In this document: piece by piece, positions 1-5,647 of the stretch
Numbering within the stretch: position 1 is the stretch's first letter
Layout: every line of letters starts with the position of its first letter
Assembly: GCA_002690445.1 (NCBI GenBank)
Contig: NZER01000207.1
Span: forward strand, 1 to 7,411
DNA length: 7,411 nucleotides
Source: Candidatus Pacearchaeota archaeon
Lineage (GTDB): Archaea > Nanoarchaeota > Nanoarchaeia > Pacearchaeales > GW2011-AR1
Direction of reading: 5' to 3'
Position numbers and translations under genes: made by a program
The notes under the pieces: model-generated
The model's database searches: none
What the model was told of the DNA's origin: nothing
What the model saw: the letters and a program-made list of their open reading frames with translations, nothing else

Positions 1-105
1 CCCAGTGGCGATTACGACAGCAGCATGGTTCCCGTCGTGGCACTCAACGCCGCCGGAACGACGCTGATGCAGGTCGACTGGTGTGCCTGTGGGTACTTGG
101 TCTAG
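1..105 (+). CDS. C-terminal fragment of an upstream gene (possible major capsid protein)
   Basis: Frame 1 is open from the left edge to a TAG stop at 103-105 and gives the last 34 residues, beginning PSGDYDSSMVPVV and ending WCACGYLV. The start lies outside the window, so the family cannot be identified from this tail. The stretch is mostly small and hydrophobic residues with two cysteines near the end, which would suit a C-terminal beta-strand. In T7-like phages the major capsid gene lies just before the terminator and the tail-tubular A gene. A similar order here (this gene, a small gene, a terminator, then the adaptor) makes a capsid protein the best positional guess. That is inference only; a scaffold or decoration protein is also possible. 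The stop codon forms part of the Shine-Dalgarno sequence of the next gene. Confidence 0.6.
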   Translation, partial: PSGDYDSSMVPVVALNAAGTTLMQVDWCACGYLV

Positions 106-108
106 GAG
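103..108 (+). promoter_or_regulatory. Ribosome-binding site fused to a stop codon (TAGGAG)
   Basis: TAGGAG combines the TAG stop of the upstream gene with a good AGGAG Shine-Dalgarno core, 6 nt before the ATG at 115. A ribosome ending the upstream gene would stop right on the binding site of the next, which favours translational coupling. Confidence 0.65.
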
Positions 109-114
109 ACAGAA

Positions 115-297
115 ATGTCTGAAGAACTGAAAGAACTTCTTGGATCGAAAGCTGATGCTTTCGAGGCTAATCAGGAGCTTGTCCAGTCAGCTATCGCTGT
201 GTGTGGAGGCAAACTTAGTGTTTTGCTTCCGGCGCTGTTGTGCCTGATCGGGGATGATTCTGCCAAGAAAAAAGCAGCTTCCAAGAAGAAGTCCTGA
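115..297 (+). CDS. 60-aa hypothetical protein with hydrophobic centre and lysine-rich tail
   Basis: I do not recognise this family. The start is supported by AGGAG 6 nt upstream. The N-terminal third (residues 1-25) is acidic and probably helical. A hydrophobic stretch follows at about residues 34-46 (LSVLLPALLCLIG). The C-terminus is strongly basic, with K51-K53 and K57-K59 in an AKKKAASKKKS tail. The hydrophobic stretch is short for a full transmembrane helix unless it extends back over residues 24-33, which include K33. The tail could bind nucleic acid or lie on a membrane surface. The gene sits between the presumed capsid gene and a terminator, so it may be a late virion or accessory protein. 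A small holin-like protein cannot be excluded, but nothing specific supports it. Confidence 0.6.
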   Translation: MSEELKELLGSKADAFEANQELVQSAIAVCGGKLSVLLPALLCLIGDDSAKKKAASKKKS

Positions 298-301
298 AAA
301 A

Positions 302-370
302 CTTACGGGCTGCACAGCCAGCGTTTCCGTCTCATAAACTGAACCTGCTGTGCAGTTCGTAGGGTTTTTT
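302..370 (+). terminator. Probable intrinsic terminator between capsid-side and tail-side genes
   Basis: CTGCACAG (310-317) is exactly complementary in reverse to CTGTGCAG (348-355). The pairing extends outward: 302-309 pairs with 356-363, with G-U wobbles at 303/362, 308/357 and 309/356. It extends inward by one C-G pair (318/347). The stem is therefore about 17 bp, followed by G and six Ts (365-370). Four or five As just before the stem (297-301) face the T-run, so the element might also work on the opposite strand. The loop is 28 nt, much longer than usual for intrinsic terminators, and may hold weak inner pairing such as GTTT 323-326 with AAAC 336-339. Its position matches the T7 terminator between genes 10 and 11, which would reduce tail-gene transcription relative to capsid. 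Confidence 0.7.
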
Positions 371-392
371 GTCCAACAAGTAGGTACTGATT

Positions 393-659
393 ATGGATAC
401 GCAAACTAGGCAGACATTTTTTGTTCTGCTCGGAGGCGAGGAGCCGAATCCAAAACTTATAGAGATGTACGAGAAGGTTTGTGAAATGCTCAATAAGGCA
501 GGATTGAGCAGAAACCTTCCGGTGCCCCTTCTGGCTGTCATGGCGTATCTAGCGGAGTATGATCCGATCGAAGATAGTTGCGAGCATGATTGGCAGCAGT
601 TAGAGAACGGGACTCTGCTGTGCTTCAAGTGCGATGCTCAAAGGGTTGCTGATGGCTGA
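393..659 (+). CDS. 88-aa protein with zinc-ribbon-like C-terminal motif
   Basis: This is the first gene after the terminator, with AGTAGGT as a moderate ribosome-binding site about 7-8 nt before the ATG. The C-terminal part shows C63-x-H65-x-W67, eleven residues from H65 to C77, then C77-x2-C80. This CxH...CxxC layout fits a small treble-clef or zinc-ribbon knuckle. A GTLLCFKC strand-and-knuckle precedes the second pair, as in many short phage zinc fingers. The N-terminal 60 residues look mainly helical (for example residues 20-35 and 44-57), with a non-polar LPVPLLAVMAYLAEY segment. The gene overlaps the start of the adaptor gene by 8 nt, which suggests coupled translation. Possible roles are a head-tail assembly factor or a small regulator. 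I do not recognise a named family, so function is left open. Confidence 0.65.
   Translation: MDTQTRQTFFVLLGGEEPNPKLIEMYEKVCEMLNKAGLSRNLPVPLLAVMAYLAEYDPIEDSCEHDWQQLENGTLLCFKCDAQRVADG
640..645 (+). promoter_or_regulatory. Ribosome-binding site that decides the adaptor start (AAAGGG)
   Basis: AAAGGG lies 6 nt before the ATG at 652. The alternative in-frame ATG at 634 has no comparable site upstream and would only add MLKGLL. I therefore prefer 652, which overlaps the end of the preceding gene by 8 nt. Confidence 0.6.
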
Positions 660-1896
660 ATCTACCCTGACCCTGACCGTAGATGAACTCCGTGACCAGA
701 TCACTGAGGAGTTTTACGGCGGGTTGTATTCTGCTCTATCATCGAACGAGAAGACTATCGTTGGCAGGTTGGTAGATTCTGGCATAAGGCAATTCAATTC
801 CCCTCCCCCGGTGGGAGGTCTCGCCCATGAGTGGAGTTTTCTGTTCCCGGCATCGACGCTCTCGATAGAGGCTCCCTACTCGACAGGGACGATTGCATAC
901 GATGATACTGGCGGATCTTCCGAGAATCTCATCACCCTAAGCGGTGGAACTTGGCCCTCGTGGGCGGCTGAAGCGAATATCAGGATATCGGGGACCGATT
1001 ATCCCGTATACAACCGAGTCAGTGACACGCTAATCACTCTGGGTTCATCGGATAATCCCGGTGCGGACGTAGCGGCAAGTACCGCATATAATCTGCACAA
1101 AGACGATTACACGCTTCCGGATAATTTTGGTCGGGTCATGGGGGCGTTCACCTTTGCCCAATCGGATAATGCTTGGTATACGGCGCAGATTGTGGGTGAG
1201 TCTAGGATCCGCGAGCTTAGGATGCGAGGATCAAACAATGCGTCATCTCAGGGAGATCCTAGATTTGCAGCGATTCGGCCTGTCTCAAGGAACGATAACT
1301 ACACGACCGGGACCGTGGGGTATGACCACACTGGAGCGTCATCGGAACGCTTGATTTTTTCCAGCGGTGCAACTTTCCCGTCGTGGGCTGGAAGCGCGAA
1401 GATCAGAATCGCATCAACTACCTACGACGTAGAGACTAGGGTATCGGACACACAACTGAATCTAACGAGTTCGTCTAATCCCGGTGGTGATGTTAGTTCT
1501 GGCACTAGTTACACCCTGATGCACGCATCCGGTGGTCGTCAGGAGGTTGTGTTCTGGCCTAATATTACAGCATCGGCCACTGTGACTTATCGGTACCGGA
1601 TTCTTCCAGATCAGCTAACTGACACAAACCTGTACCCCTATGGTGCGACAGACCATAGTGAGGCTATACTGTACTCATGCTTGGCCGAGGCTGAGCGAAG
1701 GTTGGACGGAGAGAGGGGTGTGTACTGGCAGCGATTCGTAGAATGCCTTGCCGGTTCCATTGCTAGGGATAGTCGGGACAATGCTCCTGACCATTTTGGG
1801 TACAACGGGGATATGTCCGATGGTCGGGCTGTTTTTTCTGCTCATCGGGATTATCTCTTCGGATCTGCGGTGAGCTATAAGGGTCAGGGAACTTAA
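652..1896 (+). CDS. Head-tail adaptor / tail-tubular-A-like protein (414 aa) with two duplicated inserts
   Basis: This probably forms the ring joining the portal to the short tail, the role of T7 gp11. The evidence is position (after the terminator, upstream of a nozzle-like gene) and the layout of the core. The N-terminus has a helix (TVDELRDQITEEF, residues 9-21). The middle has TLPDNFGRVMGAFTF (154-168) and an ESRIRELRM...PRFAAIRP stretch (183-210). The C-terminal part has a QEVVFWP strand, a YRYRILPDQLTD loop and a long helix HSEAILYSCLAEAERRLDG (335-353). This pattern resembles, from memory, a common phage virion family usually labelled adaptor or hypothetical. Two copies of a 73-residue beta-rich module (76-148 and 217-289) interrupt the core. 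Without them the core is about 268 residues, closer to T7 gp11 (about 196). A longer form from ATG 634 is possible. The gene call is firm; the adaptor function is likely but unproven. Confidence 0.72.
   Translation: MAESTLTLTVDELRDQITEEFYGGLYSALSSNEKTIVGRLVDSGIRQFNSPPPVGGLAHEWSFLFPASTLSIEAPYSTGTIAYDDTGGSSENLITLSGGTWPSWAAEANIRISGTDYPVYNRVSDTLITLGSSDNPGADVAASTAYNLHKDDYTLPDNFGRVMGAFTFAQSDNAWYTAQIVGESRIRELRMRGSNNASSQGDPRFAAIRPVSRNDNYTTGTVGYDHTGASSERLIFSSGATFPSWAGSAKIRIASTTYDVETRVSDTQLNLTSSSNPGGDVSSGTSYTLMHASGGRQEVVFWPNITASATVTYRYRILPDQLTDTNLYPYGATDHSEAILYSCLAEAERRLDGERGVYWQRFVECLAGSIARDSRDNAPDHFGYNGDMSDGRAVFSAHRDYLFGSAVSYKGQGT
877..1095 (+). repeat. Adaptor insert copy 1 (73 codons)
   Basis: This encodes residues 76-148 of the adaptor-like protein, from YSTGT to AYNL. 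It aligns without gaps to copy 2 at 1300-1518, with about 43 of 73 residues identical. Shared landmarks include SSE, PSWA, IRI, RVSDT and NPG-DV. The alternating hydrophobic pattern and many Gly, Ser and Thr residues suggest a small beta-sandwich or beta-barrel. Confidence 0.8.
1300..1518 (+). repeat. Adaptor insert copy 2 (73 codons)
   Basis: This encodes residues 217-289, from YTTGT to SYTL, and is the gap-free partner of the copy at 877-1095. The copies are not adjacent: 68 residues of core separate them. Each therefore seems to emerge from its own loop of the same scaffold rather than forming a tandem array. Confidence 0.8.
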
Positions 1897-1900
1897 GGAG
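1894..1900 (+). promoter_or_regulatory. Ribosome-binding site fused to a stop codon (TAAGGAG)
   Basis: The TAA stop of the adaptor gene runs directly into a near-perfect Shine-Dalgarno sequence (TAAGGAG), 6 nt before the ATG at 1907. It is the strongest ribosome-binding site in the window and predicts high expression of the 73-aa protein. Confidence 0.75.
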
Positions 1901-1906
1901 AACAAG

Positions 1907-2128
1907 ATGAGCGGAAGGCACCAACTACACGACGCGACGGGAGTTGTCGCCTCGCTTGACAACGGGGATTACCTGATCGTCGCGGGGGACACGGTCCCGA
2001 GCGATGGTGTTACGGGCTATTCTGTCGGATGTCTGTTCATGCAGACGGATGGATCGGCAGGATCTGCGCTGTACGTCAACGAGGGGAGCAACACTTCTGC
2101 CAATTTCGATGAAGTCGGCACAGTTTGA
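1907..2128 (+). CDS. 73-aa small beta-rich virion-type protein
   Basis: The start is fixed by TAAGGAG 6 nt upstream, and the gene begins 10 nt after the adaptor stop. The C-terminal half carries a GY-x-x-GC-x-F-x-x-TDG motif (G37-C42, F44, T47-G49), then SALYVNEG (53-60) and a SANF-x-x-V ending (64-70). From memory this pattern recurs in small phage structural proteins and often sits in capsid or decoration genes. The N-terminal half (VVASLDNGDYLIVAGDTVPSD) also reads as alternating strands, and no membrane segment or signal peptide is present. A strong ribosome-binding site and a place between two tail genes suggest a many-copy minor virion component such as a decoration protein. This role is inferred; no enzyme motif is visible. 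Confidence 0.65.
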   Translation: MSGRHQLHDATGVVASLDNGDYLIVAGDTVPSDGVTGYSVGCLFMQTDGSAGSALYVNEGSNTSANFDEVGTV

Positions 2129-2142
2129 AGGTGAGGTGACCA

Positions 2143-2514
2143 ATGGTTTCTTCGACAACTAGCATACTCAGTGAGCTAGGCAACTCGACCTTCAGTGGTG
2201 GTGGGCATAAATACGCCGTACTTAACGCTGCGGCTGATGGGACAAGGGAGGTGGTGGCCGCCGTCACGGGGTCGAAGATCCGCGTCCTTGCTCTCGTGGC
2301 GGATCAGCAAGCGGATGCTGCTGCGACAATGCAGTTCAAGAGTGCCACCACGGCCATCATGGGCGAATTGGTTTCAGCCAACACCAAGATGCTCGTCGTG
2401 TTGCCGTTCAGTTCTGCTGGCTGGTTTGAAACATCTGCCGGTGAGGCATTGCAAGTGACAACTGCCGGGACCGACGTGACTGGATGTCTGGTCTACGACG
2501 AGGTTGCGGGTTGA
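2143..2514 (+). CDS. 123-aa small beta-rich virion-type protein (possible decoration protein)
   Basis: The gene starts 14 nt after the previous stop, with GAGGTG about 5 nt before the ATG. The sequence reads as a single beta-sandwich-like domain. KYAVLNAAADGTREVVAAV (23-41) is followed by a GSKIRVLALVAD strand (43-54), a MQFKSATTAIMGEL hairpin (63-76), and LPFSSAGWFETSAGEALQV (87-105) ending in a CLVYDEV strand. The combination of SKIRVL, LPF-x-x-x-GWFET and GEALQV resembles, from memory, a common small phage or prophage protein with a decoration-like fold. It is low in cysteine (one) and lacks any catalytic or membrane motif. It lies just upstream of the nozzle-like gene and would be co-transcribed with it. 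Binding to capsid or tail is inferred from composition and context only. Confidence 0.65.
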   Translation: MVSSTTSILSELGNSTFSGGGHKYAVLNAAADGTREVVAAVTGSKIRVLALVADQQADAAATMQFKSATTAIMGELVSANTKMLVVLPFSSAGWFETSAGEALQVTTAGTDVTGCLVYDEVAG

Positions 2515-2525
2515 TGGGGTAGTAG

Positions 2526-5500
2526 ATGCCTCCCAAAGCAAGAAGTGTAAAAATCCCGTTCCCTCTCAAGGGGATGCACGAAGGGGCTTCATTCGAGGAT
2601 CAGCCATCGGGAACGACGGTCGATTGTCAGAATGTAAGGTCGTTTCCAGCGGACTCGTCTGAGGTCGCAGCACAGAACGCTAAAGCCTCAGGACGCGCTA
2701 GGGGTGGTCAGAGACCGGGCCTGTCTAAATATATGCCTACTCAGTGGGCCAGTAATCTGACTCACCGCCCGTCGTTTCAGGATCTGAATCAGATCGTCTA
2801 CTCGGAGCTGACCCCTAATACCGGAGAGGGTCATGTGATCATGCAGACCACTTCTGGGACAGGCGGTTACACCTTGGTAGATAATCAGGGAGTTACAGTA
2901 GGGACTGGTGGTGCTGGAGAGACCTACCAGATGGCGGAGTGGGGTGAGGACGGATTCGGATATGTCATCACTGCCACTAGCGATCCGGAGTTGGTGGTCC
3001 GTAAGATTAGCAAGACTGGCGCTGTATCTTGGACATGGACTAGTGGCGGTAGTATGCCGACCATAGGTCTTGGAGGGGCAACAGAAGTAGTCAGGGGTAT
3101 GGGCACAGCTCAGAATACTCTCTTTATATGGTTGCGTAACGTGACCGGAGTAAATGGAGAGGCTATTTATCGAGTGGATACAGGGGATGGTCTACTTCGG
3201 GATACGACATACTGGAAGCGAAGCGAGAATCAGAGCACGGGAGTCTTCGAGAACTTTTATCCCAGCACTGATTACGAGGCAAACAACCATAACCTGATGT
3301 CTATCAGTCGCGGAGTGATAGGCATGTTGTGTTTCAATAATTCGGGTGCGCAGGGAGCGACGACGAATATTACCAGTGCACTGGATCACGATGTCAGCAA
3401 TGCTGACTTGACTACTGCCATTGAGGGGTTGACTAATCTGTCCTCCGCGAATGTTACCGTAGGGGGAGGAGAATTATCCGCCGATAACGATGTTACGATA
3501 ACATTCTCCGGAAACAAGGCGGCACAGAGCGTATCCAAGCTGATCTTTACCGACGTTGACCTGTCGGGTGGCGGGACGAATGCCATAAGCACGATTACAG
3601 ACGGAAATACCGAGCAGAACGAGGTTCAAAAGCTGACGGTAGCAGCTACAGGTGGTACGTTCAAACTGGCATTTGATGGGTCGATCAGCCTTCAGGGGCT
3701 GAGTCTGGAAACTGGGGCGCAGTTATTCTGCCGGTCGTCCCACCTGTATGGAGTGAAAAGTGGTGGGGCGGCGCTGGATGATGTGAATCAAGAGCTATCA
3801 ATAACGTCCGACGAGGCAGGAAACTTTTACACGCTGTCGAAATATTCTACTGATGGCGGGTCCAACTATAATTTTGTTCTAACAAAATTCGATACCGTTG
3901 GAGATGTGCAGTGGACTAGATCTCATACAGGGACCACCAGAGATGTCGCTTACGACTACGACGGGCAGAGGCTGGTCTGTGTGGGTGGTAGCGTTCAGGG
4001 AACCACTCACAGCTTTGCAATCGTCAAGGTTGTGGATGGGACCGTTCTGAATAGCCAAGATGCGCATGGTACGGCGACTTGGAATTCGTGTGAAGTTGAC
4101 GAGCAGGGTGGATACCGGCTCGCAAGAAATGCAACAACAGTCAATCTGGCTAGGATGACGAATGCTACCGTCCCAGTAGAGGACTGGATCGTATCTGTAA
4201 GCGGCAGCAACAACAATCAGGAACGGATCGGTATAGCCAGTATTTATTCTCTAGAACCGTCGAATCAGTTGGCCACTCGCCAGACGGTTCAGGTGGCTGT
4301 GGCCGGGGGTGTTGTCAGGAAGTTCACCGATGCTGAGTGGATAGATGTAACCAACAGTACGAATATCGGATCCCCGCCTCTAGACAAGTCGGTTCCAGTG
4401 ATATTCTCGGCATCTCTCGGCGGGAAGTTGTTTTTCGCAGACGGAAGGAACATAAAATACTACGATCCGAATGATCCCCAGCCTCATGGATCGATAAAGA
4501 CGTGGGCTTTGGATGACGGGACTCTTCCGGTAAGCACAAGGGATGGTGTGACTGGAGAGATGCGCCCTCGGCTTATCGAGGAGTGGCGGGGACGAATCGT
4601 CATGTCGGGCCTGTCCACGGATCCGCAAGAGTGGTACATGAGCAAGGTGGGTGATGCCTTTGATTGGGAGCAGGCCCCCACGGTATTGACGGAAACCACC
4701 GCTACCAGCGGAACAAACGCCCCTGCTGGTAAGATGCCGGACATTATCACTGGAATGATCCCGATCAGCGATGATGTTCTGGTCTTTGGTGGTGATCATA
4801 CGATCTGGATGTTGTCGGGTGACCCCATGCAGGGTGGTCGATGGGATCTTATGACCGACACTATCGGCATGGCGTGGGGCAGGGCATGGTGTCGAGATAA
4901 CGGTCACGGCTTCTACATGATGGGCAGCAAGGGTGGTGTCTATTATGGTGCGATAGGTCAGGGCGTGAAAAAGGTCAGTGCCGGTCTTATTGACGAGAGG
5001 TTGTCAGATATAGATCTCAGCGCCCATCTCGTTCGATTCTTGTGGAACGAGAAGGAGCAGGGGGTCCATATTTTCATCACTCCGAGAGAAGTTTTACTGA
5101 ATACGCTAAATTCATCTACTACTTCACATTTGTTCTACGATACTAGGACTGAATCGTGGTGGTTGGATAAGTTTGCGGATAAAGACCATAACCCCAAGGC
5201 TGTTCTGACTATAGACGGGGACTTGGCCGGAGACAGGGCGATCATACTCGGCGGGTGGGATGGTTACCTGAGGAAGTGGGACGAGTCTGAGGATGATGAT
5301 GACGGAACGGCGATCAGTAGCCATGTTTACTTAGGCCCGATTGAGGCTGGTTCACAGCTAAGTTCTGTGCGGATTGATGAGATACAGTCAGTGCTGGCTA
5401 GAGGTTCTGACGATGTAGATTTTGATTTATATCGAGGAGTCTCTGCGGAGCAGGCATATCGGAATACGACAGCTACGTTTAGCGGGACGTGGTCGGCTGG

Positions 5501-5645
5501 TAGGAACCGGTCTGAGAGACGCAAGATTCGTGGACGGGCGATATACCTCAAGATGTCAAATACGTCGGTTGGTGAGACGTGGGCGTTCGAGGAGTTGTTG
5601 TGCATGTATAAGGAAACGGGTCGTTCAGCAGCGAGGTCTCCCTAA
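2526..5645 (+). CDS. Tail-tubular-B / nozzle-like protein (1039 aa)
   Basis: This probably forms the tail tube or nozzle below the adaptor, the role of T7 gp12 (about 794 aa). The N-terminus has the pattern VKIPFPLKGMHEGASFEDQP (8-27), then GTTVDCQNVR and RARGGQRPGLSKY (57-69), which recurs in large podophage tail proteins. Residues about 135-270 and 425-560 show repeated strands ending in T-G-x-V-x-W turns (GAVSWTW, GDVQWTR), like beta-propeller or PQQ-type blades. A separate beta-rich module sits at about 277-386. Residues 620-915 hold further propeller-like strands: SLGGKLFFADGRNIKYYDP, WRGRIVMSG, DVLVFGGDHTIWMLSGDP, YMMGSKGGVYYG and AIILGGWDGYLRKWDE. An acidic run follows (D923-D926). The start has only a weak GGGG site, and an in-frame ATG at 2514 hits a stop at once. 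The gene is certain; the nozzle role rests on order, size and fold pattern. Confidence 0.72.
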   Translation: MPPKARSVKIPFPLKGMHEGASFEDQPSGTTVDCQNVRSFPADSSEVAAQNAKASGRARGGQRPGLSKYMPTQWASNLTHRPSFQDLNQIVYSELTPNTGEGHVIMQTTSGTGGYTLVDNQGVTVGTGGAGETYQMAEWGEDGFGYVITATSDPELVVRKISKTGAVSWTWTSGGSMPTIGLGGATEVVRGMGTAQNTLFIWLRNVTGVNGEAIYRVDTGDGLLRDTTYWKRSENQSTGVFENFYPSTDYEANNHNLMSISRGVIGMLCFNNSGAQGATTNITSALDHDVSNADLTTAIEGLTNLSSANVTVGGGELSADNDVTITFSGNKAAQSVSKLIFTDVDLSGGGTNAISTITDGNTEQNEVQKLTVAATGGTFKLAFDGSISLQGLSLETGAQLFCRSSHLYGVKSGGAALDDVNQELSITSDEAGNFYTLSKYSTDGGSNYNFVLTKFDTVGDVQWTRSHTGTTRDVAYDYDGQRLVCVGGSVQGTTHSFAIVKVVDGTVLNSQDAHGTATWNSCEVDEQGGYRLARNATTVNLARMTNATVPVEDWIVSVSGSNNNQERIGIASIYSLEPSNQLATRQTVQVAVAGGVVRKFTDAEWIDVTNSTNIGSPPLDKSVPVIFSASLGGKLFFADGRNIKYYDPNDPQPHGSIKTWALDDGTLPVSTRDGVTGEMRPRLIEEWRGRIVMSGLSTDPQEWYMSKVGDAFDWEQAPTVLTETTATSGTNAPAGKMPDIITGMIPISDDVLVFGGDHTIWMLSGDPMQGGRWDLMTDTIGMAWGRAWCRDNGHGFYMMGSKGGVYYGAIGQGVKKVSAGLIDERLSDIDLSAHLVRFLWNEKEQGVHIFITPREVLLNTLNSSTTSHLFYDTRTESWWLDKFADKDHNPKAVLTIDGDLAGDRAIILGGWDGYLRKWDESEDDDDGTAISSHVYLGPIEAGSQLSSVRIDEIQSVLARGSDDVDFDLYRGVSAEQAYRNTTATFSGTWSAGRNRSERRKIRGRAIYLKMSNTSVGETWAFEELLCMYKETGRSAARSP
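3354..3683 (+). other. Inserted beta-rich module in the nozzle-like protein (residues about 277-386)
   Basis: The region contains DVSNADLTTAIEGL (289-302), NVTVGGGELSADNDVTITFSG (309-329), VDLSGGG (344-350), and NEVQKLTVAATGGTFKLAFDG (365-385). From memory these belong to a small secreted or viral beta-domain that normally begins with NEVQ...TGGTF-x-L-x-FDG and then continues through the helix and VTVTGG part. Here the NEVQ hairpin comes last, so the module looks circularly permuted, or is one unit plus the first hairpin of a second. The flanking sequence looks propeller-like, which supports an insertion. Family recognition is from memory and unverified. Confidence 0.45.
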
Positions 5646-5647
5646 TG
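5633..5647 (+). promoter_or_regulatory. Ribosome-binding site and TAATG stop-start junction for the fibre gene
   Basis: GAGG at 5633-5636 lies 8 nt before the ATG at 5645. The TAA stop of the nozzle-like gene (5643-5645) shares its last A with this ATG. This arrangement normally couples translation of the two genes. Confidence 0.65.

Noticed and set aside
115..297. Small protein as a holin
   Set aside because: The hydrophobic stretch is only about 13 clear residues and the gene lies in the capsid/tail region, so the lysine tail alone is not enough.
332..628. Minus-strand frame of 98 codons over the terminator and the zinc-ribbon gene
   Set aside because: It runs opposite to the 88-aa gene, which has a ribosome-binding site and a clear Cys/His motif. 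The antisense product shows no recognisable features.
634..651. Earlier adaptor start at ATG 634
   Set aside because: It has no good ribosome-binding site. The ATG at 652 has AAAGGG 6 nt upstream and a typical short overlap with the previous gene.
4380..4907. Minus-strand frame of 175 codons
   Set aside because: It is embedded in the 1039-codon nozzle-like gene. Its composition is erratic (many His, Arg, Pro), and it has no domain pattern.
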